Virus record (IMG/VR): IMGVR_UViG_3300024324_000425
Location: 1-64,000 of that record
Source of the DNA: a virus
Length of the DNA stretch: 64,000 nucleotides
Strand: one strand, 5' to 3'
The first letter of the stretch is position 1, and the number at the start of each line of letters is the position of its first letter. A model generated the notes under the pieces. That model had not been told where the DNA came from, made no database searches, and saw only the letters and a list, made by a program, of their open reading frames with translations. The position numbers were made by a program, and so were the translations under genes. Below are positions 35,335-44,396 of this stretch, in pieces.

Positions 35335-35787
35335 ATGCCAAATTACTTAAATCCAACCTCATTCGTATTACAGTTAGATACTGTAGTTTACCCAACAGCT
35401 GAATTTACTGTTCAAACTATGATTCTCCCAGACGTTACAGTCGACGGAGCACAATATCATACTCCATCTAGGTCTATTGCAATTGCAGCAGATAAGATAA
35501 CGTATGGTGCTTTTGAATGTTCATTCTTAGTTGATGAGAACCTAATCAATTATAAAGAGATTTATGATTGGTTATATAATCAAGTGAATAACAATAACAG
35601 CGCTGCTAACGTAAGAGACTTAACTCTTAATATTCTATCGAGCTCCAATCTCCTAACTAAACAGATTAGATTTATTGATGCTTACCCTACAAACCTTTCA
35701 TCATTACCTTTTGATATAACAACAACAGACGTGGAATACTTAACTGCGGTTGTTTCATTTAATTACTCATATTTCGAAATAGTATAA
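35335..35787 (+). CDS. Tail-tube-fold-like structural protein
   Basis: A 150-residue protein with features of the phage tail-tube fold and gp19 relatives: an early beta segment, LINYKEIYDWLYNQV, a DLTLNIL strand, and FIDAYPTNLSSLPFDI near the end, parallel to FPTNLGAIEVS in gp19. It may be a tail terminator or baseplate-tube junction component. The start is chosen to follow the late promoter, giving a leaderless message. Confidence 0.6.
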   Translation: MPNYLNPTSFVLQLDTVVYPTAEFTVQTMILPDVTVDGAQYHTPSRSIAIAADKITYGAFECSFLVDENLINYKEIYDWLYNQVNNNNSAANVRDLTLNILSSSNLLTKQIRFIDAYPTNLSSLPFDITTTDVEYLTAVVSFNYSYFEIV

Positions 35788-35788
35788 C

Positions 35789-36160
35789 ATGTCATGTCAC
35801 TCTAAGTGGTGTTTATGGATAACAGCTATGTCTCAACTAACAGTGGCTTCTGTTATTGTATATGCAGGTCTTGTAGTTGGTTCTCACATGGAATCTTGGA
35901 CCAAATCATTTAAACAAGGCTCTGACGATTTACATTCAATTAGAATTAATATGAATTCAATGACTTATTCAATGGAGTCTATCAATACAGATATGACAAC
36001 GATGAATAATACAACTCTAGCAATGGAGAAACATATCCACGAGTTAAATGATAACATCACGGTGATCAACAAACAAATGTATTTAATGAATGGATCGGTT
36101 AGCAACATGGCCAACAAATTCTCACCGAGAGGTATGGCAAGAAGTTTTATGCCTTTTTAA
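35789..36160 (+). CDS. Membrane-anchored coiled-coil protein
   Basis: A 123-residue protein with one N-terminal transmembrane segment (about residues 9-31) and a long Asn/Met-rich helical region of heptad character (45-110). It starts one base after the previous stop. The layout is like the protein at 20815 but with its membrane segment closer to the N-terminus. Function unknown; a lysis or envelope role is possible. Confidence 0.6.
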   Translation: MSCHSKWCLWITAMSQLTVASVIVYAGLVVGSHMESWTKSFKQGSDDLHSIRINMNSMTYSMESINTDMTTMNNTTLAMEKHIHELNDNITVINKQMYLMNGSVSNMANKFSPRGMARSFMPF

Positions 36161-36164
36161 GTGA

Positions 36165-36172
36165 TATAAATA
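36165..36172 (+). promoter_or_regulatory. Late promoter TATAAATA before uvsY
   Basis: An exact box 24 nt before the uvsY ATG, with GAAGG as a modest ribosome site. Normal leader spacing. Confidence 0.7.
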
Positions 36173-36196
36173 AAACTATATTATGAAGGTTATATT

Positions 36197-36643
36197 ATGG
36201 ACATACAAGAAATACTTGACATGTGGGAAAAAGATGGAGTCATCGACCAGTTTAAATTAGACGACACAACAATCAAAAACGCTACATTGCACTCAAAATA
36301 CTTGAGTCTTATTACCGTAGCCAAACTCAAAAAGAAAACAATACAGCAATCATATGATAACCTACTTAAAGATAAGTGGTTGTATTATAATGGGAAGATG
36401 TCGCAATCTGAAATGGATATTAGAAAATGGGATTACGACCCGTTCAATGGACTTAACAAACCACTCAAAGGTGATCTAAATCATTGGTATAATTCAGATA
36501 AGGATATACAAAAGAGCCAGGCTGAACTAGAGTACTATAAAGTTATTATAGAAACACTAAAAGAGATATTAGATGCTATAAAATGGAGACATTCTCAAAT
36601 AAAGAATATCATTGAATGGCGGAAGTTTGAGGCGGGCGTGTGA
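36197..36643 (+). CDS. uvsY: Recombination mediator UvsY
   Basis: A 148-residue protein resembling T4 UvsY, which loads UvsX on SSB-coated single strands. The N-terminal LHSKYLSLI block, the YYNGKMSQ segment and the C-terminal helical part match the family and its size. Its end overlaps the uvsW start. Confidence 0.85.
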   Translation: MDIQEILDMWEKDGVIDQFKLDDTTIKNATLHSKYLSLITVAKLKKKTIQQSYDNLLKDKWLYYNGKMSQSEMDIRKWDYDPFNGLNKPLKGDLNHWYNSDKDIQKSQAELEYYKVIIETLKEILDAIKWRHSQIKNIIEWRKFEAGV

Positions 36644-38106
36644 TTGATATAAAGTTAGAAAAGATTGACGAAGCATATTTAAGAGTTATCTCTGATGATA
36701 GGGGTATCATGATGGAGCTGTCTGAGTTCTTTACCTTCTTCGTTCCCGGTTACAAACATATGCCGGCATTTAAGAATAAGATGTGGGACGGCAAGTTACG
36801 CTTACTTGATTTAAGAACTAATAAGATATACAGCGGACTACAAAAGTATATAGAACAATTCTGTATTGAACGTAACTATTCAATTGAAGTACCGTACCAA
36901 GAACCATTTGATGATAATATAGATTGGGTGGATCTATTACCGCTAGGTAATATTAAACCTAGAGATTACCAGAAAGATGCAGTCAAATATGGATTGAGTA
37001 ATCGTAAAGGACTGTTGGTAAGTCCTACAGCTTCAGGCAAATCTTTAATCATATACCTGTTAATTCGATACTTCATGGAATATAATAAGAGTAAGAAGAT
37101 ATTGCTTATTGTACCTACAACATCACTTGTTAAACAAATGTATGGTGACTTTGCTGATTATTCCAAGGATGACGAAACGTTTAATCCTAATGTATGTCAC
37201 CAAATCATGGCTGGTATTGACAAGAATGCAGATACACAAATCTATATCAGTACGTGGCAATCCATATACAAGATGCCTAAAGAATATTTTCAACAATTTG
37301 GTATGGTGATAGGAGATGAAGCACATAACTTTAAAGCTAAATCACTAACATCTATTCTTACGAAGTGTTCTAATGCTGAGTATAGATTCGGTTTAACCGG
37401 TACACTTGATGGTACACAAACGCATAAGCTAGTATTAGAAGGTTTGTTCGGGCCTGTATATAATGTTACAAGTACCAAAGCATTGATTGATGACAATCAC
37501 TTATCAGATTTAGATATTGAAGTGGTGCTCTTGAAGCATCCTGAGGAAATGTGTAAGGTAATATCCAAGTTAAAATATCCTGATGAAATCTCGCACATTG
37601 TCTCTTATGATCCTCGCAATAAATTTATTAAGAATCTAGCATTAGATCAGAAGGGTAATACATTAGTTCTATTTCAATTTGTAGAGAAGCATGGCATACC
37701 ATTACATAAGATGATTGCTGATGCAGCACATAAAGATAGAAGAATATTCTTTGTAGCAGGCATGACAGACGCAGACACACGCGAGGATATAAGAGCTATT
37801 ACAGAAACTCAGAATGATGCTATTATCGTAGCAAGTTTAGGCACATTCTCCACAGGTATTAACATTAAGAATCTCCATAACATTATCTTTGCATCTCCAA
37901 GTAAGTCTCAGATCAAAGTATTACAGAGTATTGGACGTGTTCTTCGTAAATCTGCTACAGGCCAACCAGCAAAAGTATATGATATTGCTGATGATCTCCA
38001 TTGGAAAAGCCGTAAAAATTATACTCTTAACCATAGTGCTGAACGGATTAAGATATATGCTAAACAGAAATTTAGATTTAAAATACACGAGGTGGAGCTA
38101 TTATAA
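36640..38106 (+). CDS. uvsW: DNA helicase UvsW
   Basis: A 488-residue superfamily 2 helicase that unwinds recombination intermediates and R-loops. Motif I SPTASGKS at about residue 128, DEAH at about 226-229, FGLTGT (motif III) and QSIGRVLRKS (motif VI) are present, with an N-terminal substrate-binding domain. It starts with GTG 36640 overlapping the uvsY stop. Confidence 0.93.
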   Translation: MIDIKLEKIDEAYLRVISDDRGIMMELSEFFTFFVPGYKHMPAFKNKMWDGKLRLLDLRTNKIYSGLQKYIEQFCIERNYSIEVPYQEPFDDNIDWVDLLPLGNIKPRDYQKDAVKYGLSNRKGLLVSPTASGKSLIIYLLIRYFMEYNKSKKILLIVPTTSLVKQMYGDFADYSKDDETFNPNVCHQIMAGIDKNADTQIYISTWQSIYKMPKEYFQQFGMVIGDEAHNFKAKSLTSILTKCSNAEYRFGLTGTLDGTQTHKLVLEGLFGPVYNVTSTKALIDDNHLSDLDIEVVLLKHPEEMCKVISKLKYPDEISHIVSYDPRNKFIKNLALDQKGNTLVLFQFVEKHGIPLHKMIADAAHKDRRIFFVAGMTDADTREDIRAITETQNDAIIVASLGTFSTGINIKNLHNIIFASPSKSQIKVLQSIGRVLRKSATGQPAKVYDIADDLHWKSRKNYTLNHSAERIKIYAKQKFRFKIHEVELL

Positions 38107-38109
38107 ATA
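38102..38109 (+). promoter_or_regulatory. Late promoter TATAAATA, five bases before ATG
   Basis: An exact box overlapping the uvsW stop codon, with ATG 38115 after a five-base spacer. No Shine-Dalgarno at normal distance, predicting a leaderless mRNA. Confidence 0.7.
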
Positions 38110-38114
38110 CATAT

Positions 38115-38453
38115 ATGGAAGAAGATAATAAACTACCAACCACATTAGAAGAACTACCAATCAAGTTCTTTAAATTAATGAGTGGTGAATCAATTATATC
38201 ATACACACATGATGTTGATAATGAGTATTGTATCGGGTTAGAAGAACCTATGACAGTATCTACTAATACAGAACATGACTATGTTTTAACTCCTTGGATA
38301 CCATTTGCCGATGGTAGAGTACATATATTAGAAGCTATGAATGTTGTTATTGAATCTCCTGTAGATACTCATATGAAGGCTCAGTATATGAAAATAGTAC
38401 TTAATACTATAATAGAAGATAATATCAAACCTGAATCTAAAGTACTTCATTAA
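38115..38453 (+). CDS. Lsm/Sm-like small protein A
   Basis: A 112-residue protein with KFFKLMSGESIISY followed by an IGLEEPM strand and LTPWIPFAD, then a VVIESPVDTHM end. The layout resembles an Sm-like beta barrel, and the protein at 49788 has the same order of motifs (RLVTGEELLC, IENPLII, FLPYMAYADF). Possible RNA-binding role by analogy with Hfq/Lsm proteins, not shown by the sequence. Confidence 0.6.
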   Translation: MEEDNKLPTTLEELPIKFFKLMSGESIISYTHDVDNEYCIGLEEPMTVSTNTEHDYVLTPWIPFADGRVHILEAMNVVIESPVDTHMKAQYMKIVLNTIIEDNIKPESKVLH

Positions 38454-38481
38454 ATATATAGTACTATCCTGGCTCGACTAC

Positions 38482-38517
38482 TTAGTCTATTATATCACAC
38501 TTTACGGTAAATGTACA
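38482..38517 (-). promoter_or_regulatory. Minus-strand early-type promoter, antisense to late genes
   Basis: Read on the minus strand: TGTACA (38517-38512), 17 nt, TATAAT (38494-38489) then AGA, with TG near the -10 and GGTGTACATTTACCG exactly as at 58145. Transcription would start near 38482 and run leftwards over the Lsm-like gene and uvsW. No minus-strand gene follows. Confidence 0.7.
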
Positions 38518-38563
38518 CCCTTTTATCACTTATTTTTAAAATAAAAAATAAACAGCTATTTAG

Positions 38564-38592
38564 TGTACTTTTAGTAAGAAATATGTTATAAT
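38564..38592 (+). promoter_or_regulatory. Early-type promoter for gp55 operon
   Basis: TGTACT, 17 nt, TATAAT preceded by TGT (extended -10) and followed by AGA. It is one of a repeated set and is aimed at the late sigma factor, starting near 38599. Confidence 0.85.
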
Positions 38593-38628
38593 AGATCTAT
38601 AAACTTTATAATTAATGAGACTTATATC

Positions 38629-39207
38629 ATGACTGAAAAGATCAAACCAAGAGACAAACCCCATTACGTAAACAACAGAGACTTCTCTTATGCAGTAGTT
38701 GATTACGTCACCGCTTATAAGAAAGCTCAAGAAGACACTCCCGATAAACTCCCACAAGTAACAGATTATATTGCTACATGTTTTATGAAAATATGTGAAG
38801 GATTAAGTCATAAACCTAACTTTGTAAGATACACTTATAGAGATGAAATGGTAATGGACGGGGTAGAGAATTGTCTTAAAGCAGTATACAACTATAATAT
38901 TGAAGCTGCTACAAGAACTGGTAAGCCCAATGCATTCTCTTACTTCACTCAAATCGCTTACTTTGCATTTGTTAGACGTATCATTAAAGAAAAGAAACAA
39001 GCCGACATTAAGTATAGATTCATGGAACAAGCAGATGTAGAACAATTCATGGTTGGCATTGATGTTAATAACCCTGTTGATAGCGCATTCATTAATACAT
39101 TAAGAGAGAAGATATCTAAGATCCGTATTAAGGATGAGGCTATCAAAGAGTTTGCTAAAGAAGAAAAGGAAGTTAAGAAAAAGGGTTTGGAGTTGTTTAC
39201 AGTATGA
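38629..39207 (+). CDS. 55: Late sigma factor gp55
   Basis: A 192-residue sigma-like protein that directs host RNA polymerase to TATAAATA late promoters. The block YRDEMVMDGVENCLKAVYNYN then AFSYFTQIAYFAFVRRIIKE is the sigma region 2-like core typical of gp55. It is expressed from an early-type promoter, so late genes would follow early ones. It overlaps gp47 by 4 nt. Confidence 0.92.
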   Translation: MTEKIKPRDKPHYVNNRDFSYAVVDYVTAYKKAQEDTPDKLPQVTDYIATCFMKICEGLSHKPNFVRYTYRDEMVMDGVENCLKAVYNYNIEAATRTGKPNAFSYFTQIAYFAFVRRIIKEKKQADIKYRFMEQADVEQFMVGIDVNNPVDSAFINTLREKISKIRIKDEAIKEFAKEEKEVKKKGLELFTV

Positions 39208-40256
39208 AAATTGCTGTAATATCGGATACACATTGTGGTGTAAGAAACTCATCAGAAATCTTTATGCAATACCAAGAGGAATTTTATAGAGATATATTCT
39301 TCCCATATTTAAAAGAACATGATATTACTAACATCTTTCATTTAGGTGATTACTATGATCATCGTAAGAATATTAACTTTAAAGCACTTAATCATAATAG
39401 AAAAGTATTCCTTGAACCTTTAAAGGATAATGGTATTCATATGGATATCATTCCAGGTAATCATGATGTCTTCCATAAGAATACAAACGATCTCACCTCT
39501 TTAAAAGAGTTGTTAGGTTACTATACTGCTAATGTAAGTATTATACAAAATCCCACTGAATTACATGGCGTACATCTTATACCGTGGATCAACCAAGAGA
39601 ACTACGTTGAGTTTGTTGATTATATTAAAAAGAATAGTGGTATACTCATGGGTCATCTAGAACTTAAAGGATTCGATGTTCTTAAAGGATTTGCTGCACC
39701 ACATGGCATGGATGGGACATTATTTAAACATTACGACAGTGTCTATTCAGGTCATTATCATACACAATCTGAACACGGTAATATTAAATACCTTGGTGCT
39801 CAAATGGAGTTTACTTGGAATGATGCACATGATCCTAAATACTTTCATGTATATGATACTGAAACACATGAGATGACAGCAGTTCTTAACCCTATCACAA
39901 TGTTTGAGAAGGTTTATTATGATGATACAGATATGTTCTATACCAACGGTGGATATGATGTATCATCGTTAAAGGACAAGTTTGTTAAAGTTATTGTTGA
40001 GAACAAGTGTAACCCGTATGAGTTTGACAAATTCATTGATGAGCTAGCTACAATTAATACTCATGAGTTAAAGATCATTGAAAATTTTAAAGAGTTCCTT
40101 GGTGATAACGTTGAAACATCTCTTGAAGATGTAGAGAACACACAAGAATTAATGGAAGACTATATCCAATCAGTTAATACAGATTTAGATAAAGGTAAAC
40201 TAAAATCACTCATGAATAGCCTATATTCCGAAGCTGTAGATATGGAGATCCAATGA
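39204..40256 (+). CDS. 47: Recombination nuclease subunit gp47 (Mre11/SbcD-like)
   Basis: A 350-residue calcineurin-like metallophosphoesterase. Motifs: SDTHCG (7-12), LGDYYDHR, PGNHDVF, then MGHLELKG and SGHYHT supplying metal ligands. With gp46 it resects DNA ends for recombination and helps degrade host DNA. It overlaps gp46 by 4 nt. Confidence 0.94.
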   Translation: MKIAVISDTHCGVRNSSEIFMQYQEEFYRDIFFPYLKEHDITNIFHLGDYYDHRKNINFKALNHNRKVFLEPLKDNGIHMDIIPGNHDVFHKNTNDLTSLKELLGYYTANVSIIQNPTELHGVHLIPWINQENYVEFVDYIKKNSGILMGHLELKGFDVLKGFAAPHGMDGTLFKHYDSVYSGHYHTQSEHGNIKYLGAQMEFTWNDAHDPKYFHVYDTETHEMTAVLNPITMFEKVYYDDTDMFYTNGGYDVSSLKDKFVKVIVENKCNPYEFDKFIDELATINTHELKIIENFKEFLGDNVETSLEDVENTQELMEDYIQSVNTDLDKGKLKSLMNSLYSEAVDMEIQ

Positions 40257-41962
40257 TAGCATTTAAGAATATTACATGGAAGAATTTTTTATCAACAGGT
40301 GCTAATGAGATATCAATTGATTTGAATAGACATAAATCTACGTTAATCGTAGGACATAACGGTGCTGGTAAATCTACTATGTTAGATGCATTATCATTTG
40401 CTTTGTTTGGTAAACCCCATAGGAATGTTAAGAAGAACCAATTGATTAACTCGGTTAACGGTAAAGGTGCTTTGGTTGAGGTAGAGTTTGAAACATCTGG
40501 TCACAAGTTTAAAATCGCAAGAGGTATTAAACCAAACATCTTTGAGATATATCAAAACGATAAGATCATAGACCAGAGTGCTAACACTAGAGATTATCAG
40601 AAGTTCTTAGAACAAAATATCTTAAAGCTTAATCATAAGTCATTCCATCAGATTGTTGTTCTTGGGTCAAGTTCATTTGTGCCATTCATGCAATTACCAC
40701 AACACCATAGGCGTGAAGTCATCGAGGACTTACTTGACGTTAATATTTTTTCTAAGATGAAGAGCATCTTAAAGGATCGTGCAACAGATACGAAAAGTCA
40801 TTTTAAAGACACTAAGCTGCTATTAGATGCTGAAAAGAGTAAGATAATATATCAGCAGAATCATGTTAATAAATTAGATAGTTTGAATAAAGCAGCTATG
40901 GCATCTAAGGCTGATGATCTATTAGATCTTGAGAAAGACTTAAAGGATTGTGCGAATGACTTGCAGGCGAAGACAGAAGAGATGTTAGCCTTTGGTGATC
41001 TAGCAAAGATACAAAGTGACTTAAATACAAGCAATTCTGAAAAGACTAGTTTAACCCTGAACATGGGCGAGATCAAAAGTGGCATAAAGGCCTTAGTTAC
41101 GAAGAGCAGGTTCTTTGAGGCAAATAATGAGTGTCCAACGTGCAAACAAAAGATCACAAAAGATCTTAAAATGCAACAAATGGAAGGCGTAAAGGATGCT
41201 GCAAAGGCTCTAGAAGACAGTCGTGTCCTGTGTTCACATAATATTGGCGATGTGGATAGTAACATTAGTGAGTTACACAGGTGCATCCAGGAGATCACTA
41301 GTGTAGGGTCAGAGATCAAGACTATCCAGATTAATATGCAAATGATTAATAACATGATAACAGAACATAACAATAAGAGTTATGAGATCACTGATGTTGC
41401 TGATGATCTTGCTGAGTTAAATAGATTAAAGAAGAGTGCTGATGAGTTACGAGATACCTTCGATGAGTTATCAGATAAGATGTTATATAATGATATAGCC
41501 AGTGAGATGCTTAAAGATACTGGTATTCGTACTAAGGTTATTAAAGAGTACTTACCTGCAATGAATATGTTAATCAATCAATATTTGCAAACACTAGACT
41601 TCTTTGTATCATTTAACTTAGATGAGAATTTCTCTGAAACTATTAAGAGTCGTCATCGAGATTCATTTGTATATGCTAACTTCTCTGAAGGTGAGAAGCA
41701 GCGTATAGATTTAGCATTATTATTTGCATGGCGTAAGATAGCTCAAATGAAGAATTCAACTAACACCAATTTATTAATACTTGATGAAACATTTGACTCA
41801 AGCCTAGATACAGATGGTGTCGACAATCTCATGAAAATTCTATATTCTTTAGATGAGAATACTAATACGTTTGTTATATCTCACAAGCCAGACTTATTAG
41901 AGTCTAAGCTTAAGTCAAAGATTGAGTTTAAAAAGCTTAATAACTTCTCTGCACTAGTGTAA
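40253..41962 (+). CDS. 46: Recombination nuclease subunit gp46 (Rad50/SbcC-like)
   Basis: A 569-residue SMC-like ATPase. Walker A GHNGAGKS (34-41), long coiled-coil arms, a CPTC zinc hook at about residue 293 that links two molecules, the ABC signature FSEGEKQR and Walker B NLLILDETFD. It partners gp47 and ends just before the hairpin region upstream of the VWA gene. Confidence 0.94.
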   Translation: MIAFKNITWKNFLSTGANEISIDLNRHKSTLIVGHNGAGKSTMLDALSFALFGKPHRNVKKNQLINSVNGKGALVEVEFETSGHKFKIARGIKPNIFEIYQNDKIIDQSANTRDYQKFLEQNILKLNHKSFHQIVVLGSSSFVPFMQLPQHHRREVIEDLLDVNIFSKMKSILKDRATDTKSHFKDTKLLLDAEKSKIIYQQNHVNKLDSLNKAAMASKADDLLDLEKDLKDCANDLQAKTEEMLAFGDLAKIQSDLNTSNSEKTSLTLNMGEIKSGIKALVTKSRFFEANNECPTCKQKITKDLKMQQMEGVKDAAKALEDSRVLCSHNIGDVDSNISELHRCIQEITSVGSEIKTIQINMQMINNMITEHNNKSYEITDVADDLAELNRLKKSADELRDTFDELSDKMLYNDIASEMLKDTGIRTKVIKEYLPAMNMLINQYLQTLDFFVSFNLDENFSETIKSRHRDSFVYANFSEGEKQRIDLALLFAWRKIAQMKNSTNTNLLILDETFDSSLDTDGVDNLMKILYSLDENTNTFVISHKPDLLESKLKSKIEFKKLNNFSALV

Positions 41963-41966
41963 TTCC

Positions 41967-42008
41967 ATATCTCTTTGGAGATATAGATGTATATCTCTTT
42001 GGAGATAT
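41967..42008 (+). repeat. Two identical 18-nt hairpins
   Basis: ATATCTC-TTTG-GAGATAT occurs at 41967-41984 and 41991-42008. Each is a perfect 7-bp stem with a four-base loop. The second copy's right arm can instead pair with 42015-42021 to form the following terminator-like hairpin. Confidence 0.85.
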
Positions 42009-42026
42009 AAAACCATATCCCTTTTT
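42002..42026 (+). terminator. Terminator-like hairpin upstream of VWA gene
   Basis: GAGATAT and ATATCCC around AAAACC, with one mismatch, followed by five T. It shares its left arm with the preceding hairpin, so the two folds exclude each other. Confidence 0.55.
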
Positions 42027-42040
42027 ATTTCGCATTTAGT

Positions 42041-42069
42041 CAACATATTTTCTCCAGCTATGGTATAAT
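42041..42069 (+). promoter_or_regulatory. Promoter for VWA gene
   Basis: TATAAT at 42064-42069 with extended TGG, followed by AGAAC; the -35 position (CAACAT) lacks the usual TGTAC. The block from CTATGG through AAAAAAGGAAG is identical at 44353 onward. Confidence 0.7.
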
Positions 42070-42100
42070 AGAACTATAAACAATAAAAAAGGAAGTAGTT

Positions 42101-44239
42101 ATGAATTTACAATCACAGGATTATTTAGCTAAGTTACTCGCTAAAGAAAATCTCACAGTTCAACATGGTAACTATCAGACAGCATCGTTCGATGTAATTA
42201 ATCGTGTATTAAATCTTCCACTTTGGGCAGACAAAGGTAAAGCAGTTCATGACTTACTTGTAGGACATGAAGTAGGACACGCCTTATATACACCTTCAGA
42301 CGGGTGGCATGACTCTGAAAAAGAGATTCCGGGTGTACCAAGAGATATGATTAATATCATTGAAGATATTAGAATTGAAAAGAAAATACAAGAGACTTAT
42401 CCTGGTATCACTAGAGCATTCAGGCAAGGTTATAAAGTTTTGTTTGATGATAACTTATTTGGCACTGTTGGTAAAGATCTTACATCATATAACTTTATGG
42501 ATAAATTAAATATTCATTCAAAGGGTAGAGGATATCACACAGTTAAATTTAATGAAACTGAACAGATGTTTGTTGATTTAGCTATGTCAGTTGATACTTG
42601 GGAAGACGTTTTAAATGCTTGTCAAGAGATTAATGATTGGTTAGCTAATAGAGAAGATTATGCTGAAGATGAAGAACAACCAACTACAGTAGTTGCACAA
42701 GATACAAATGAACAAAGTAACTCTACTGCGGGTAGTGATAGCGAAGATCAAACTGAAGAAGACGATGAGGACAGCACAAGTCAAAGTGGCAACAAGGAAA
42801 AAAGTGTAACAGATCAAACTGAAGAAGACGATGAGGACAGCACAAGTCAAAGTGGCAACAAGGAAAAAAGTGGCAACAAGGAAAAAAGTGTAACAGATCA
42901 AGCCCAAAGAGACAATGAAAGCGAATTGCTTGATACGAACGAAGATGGTAAACAACCTTTATATTCTTCTGGCATCTCTTATGACAATATTAAAAGATTA
43001 GTTGTTTCTTACCCACAGTTAAGAAAAGCCCGTAATGAATATGCTCCTAATTATGGTGTTTCATCATATACATGTAATGAGCTTGAACCAGAATTTGAAA
43101 AATTTCTAAAGGGTGGAATTAACAAGACTGTTAATTTGATGGCTAAAGAGTTTGAACGCAAGAAGGCTGCTTGGGAATACTCAAGAAGTACTGAAGCTAA
43201 GAAAGGTTCATTGAATATGAATAAGCTTCACCAATATCAATACTCAGAAGATATCTTTCTTACTGTTGATAGATTAGCACAAGCTAAATCACATGGCATT
43301 TTTATGTTACTTGATTTTTCAGGTTCTATGAATGGCATTTTAAGTGATGTTATTTCACAGACAATTACTATTGCTTTGTTTTGTAAAAAGGTTAATATTC
43401 CCTTTGAAGCTTATTCATTCACAACAGGTTATAATGATAGCATTACTGATGACCATATAGGTGATAATGATATTGAAAATATTCAAGGATTGAAGTTAGT
43501 TCAAATACTTTCATCATCATTAAATAGAGTTCAATTCAAAGAGAGTATTAAACATCTCTTTGCGGTTAAATTGGCGAGATCACATGGATACTCCACCCAA
43601 TCATCAACATGTCCATTAGATAGCATGGGTGGTACTCCTCTTATTCAAAGTCTTATTGCATGTGAACCATTAATCAACGAGCTAAAAGCTAAGACTGGAA
43701 TTCAGAACATGAATGTAATGATCTTAACTGACGGCATTGCAGATAGACTTAGAGTAGCTAATCAATATCATATTGATTCTAATGATATTGATATTGATGA
43801 TGTAAGAATTAAATTTGGATCTAAAATTATTTCTGGCAAGTCTCGTGCAGAGCTTACTGCAAGCACTATTAAGATTCTTGGTGAGCTCACTAAATCAACT
43901 ATGATTGGATTCTTCTTAGCCACAAATAGACACGATTTTTATTATGGTTATAATACTCTTAGTGATGATCCTAGAGCTTTCCATCCTGATGGATTTAATG
44001 GACTAGTTAAAGAATTTAATAGTGTTGGTGTTATGAACTTTAAAAAGTGTGGTGGTTATGATGATTATTTCATTGTTAAAGTTGGTAAAAAGGCTGATGA
44101 TGAATTTGAAGTTAAACCTAATAAAAATGGTAATGATATTAAGATTAACGATGTTAAACGACAGTTCAGAAGTTTTTCAAAGTCTAACAAACAATCTAAG
44201 CAATTAGTTAATAAAATCACTGATGCTGTGGCTGCATAG
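42101..44239 (+). CDS. VWA-domain protein with HExxH metallopeptidase-like N-terminus
   Basis: A 712-residue protein. N-terminal GHEVGHALY (HExxH at 56-60) with IIEDIRIEKK downstream looks like a zinc peptidase-type site. Residues 190-285 are an acidic, low-complexity linker containing two tandem copies of a 22-residue unit. The C-terminal VWA domain has MIDAS motif DFSGS (405-409) and ILTDG. Such proteins pair with MoxR/CobS ATPases, as with the next gene, and resemble the CobT-like proteins of marine phages. The pair may be a metal-insertion or protein-remodelling machine. Confidence 0.8.
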   Translation: MNLQSQDYLAKLLAKENLTVQHGNYQTASFDVINRVLNLPLWADKGKAVHDLLVGHEVGHALYTPSDGWHDSEKEIPGVPRDMINIIEDIRIEKKIQETYPGITRAFRQGYKVLFDDNLFGTVGKDLTSYNFMDKLNIHSKGRGYHTVKFNETEQMFVDLAMSVDTWEDVLNACQEINDWLANREDYAEDEEQPTTVVAQDTNEQSNSTAGSDSEDQTEEDDEDSTSQSGNKEKSVTDQTEEDDEDSTSQSGNKEKSGNKEKSVTDQAQRDNESELLDTNEDGKQPLYSSGISYDNIKRLVVSYPQLRKARNEYAPNYGVSSYTCNELEPEFEKFLKGGINKTVNLMAKEFERKKAAWEYSRSTEAKKGSLNMNKLHQYQYSEDIFLTVDRLAQAKSHGIFMLLDFSGSMNGILSDVISQTITIALFCKKVNIPFEAYSFTTGYNDSITDDHIGDNDIENIQGLKLVQILSSSLNRVQFKESIKHLFAVKLARSHGYSTQSSTCPLDSMGGTPLIQSLIACEPLINELKAKTGIQNMNVMILTDGIADRLRVANQYHIDSNDIDIDDVRIKFGSKIISGKSRAELTASTIKILGELTKSTMIGFFLATNRHDFYYGYNTLSDDPRAFHPDGFNGLVKEFNSVGVMNFKKCGGYDDYFIVKVGKKADDEFEVKPNKNGNDIKINDVKRQFRSFSKSNKQSKQLVNKITDAVAA
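42746..42895 (+). repeat. In-frame 66-bp tandem repeat in VWA linker
   Basis: The unit at 42746-42811 (22 codons) repeats at 42812-42895, the second copy carrying an extra internal 18-bp duplication. The copies are identical at DNA level apart from this insertion, which points to recent slippage. Confidence 0.92.
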
Positions 44240-44296
44240 TGTGTATAACCACCAACATCAATATATTATGTGTACACAGGACACGCTATCTCCAAA

Positions 44297-44321
44297 GGGA
44301 TATAAAACCATATCTCTTTTT
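44297..44321 (+). terminator. Terminator-like hairpin upstream of CobS-like gene
   Basis: GGGATAT and ATATCTC around AAAACC with a following run of five T. GGGATA can alternatively pair with TATCTC just upstream (44287-44292). It is nearly the same sequence as at 42002. Confidence 0.6.
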
Positions 44322-44335
44322 ATTTCGCATTTAGT

Positions 44336-44364
44336 CTGACATCACTGTGAAACTATGGTATAAT
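44336..44364 (+). promoter_or_regulatory. Promoter for CobS-like gene
   Basis: CTGACA, 17 nt, TATAAT with extended TGG and AGAAC downstream. The -10 region and leader repeat those of the VWA gene, so both genes should be controlled together. Confidence 0.75.
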
Positions 44365-44396
44365 AGAACTATAAACAATAAAAAAGGAAGCAAAAA

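Noticed and set aside
42746-42895. Direct repeats as a possible CRISPR array
   Set aside because: The repeats are contiguous, in frame and without spacers. They encode a protein linker. No CRISPR array or cas gene was seen in the window.
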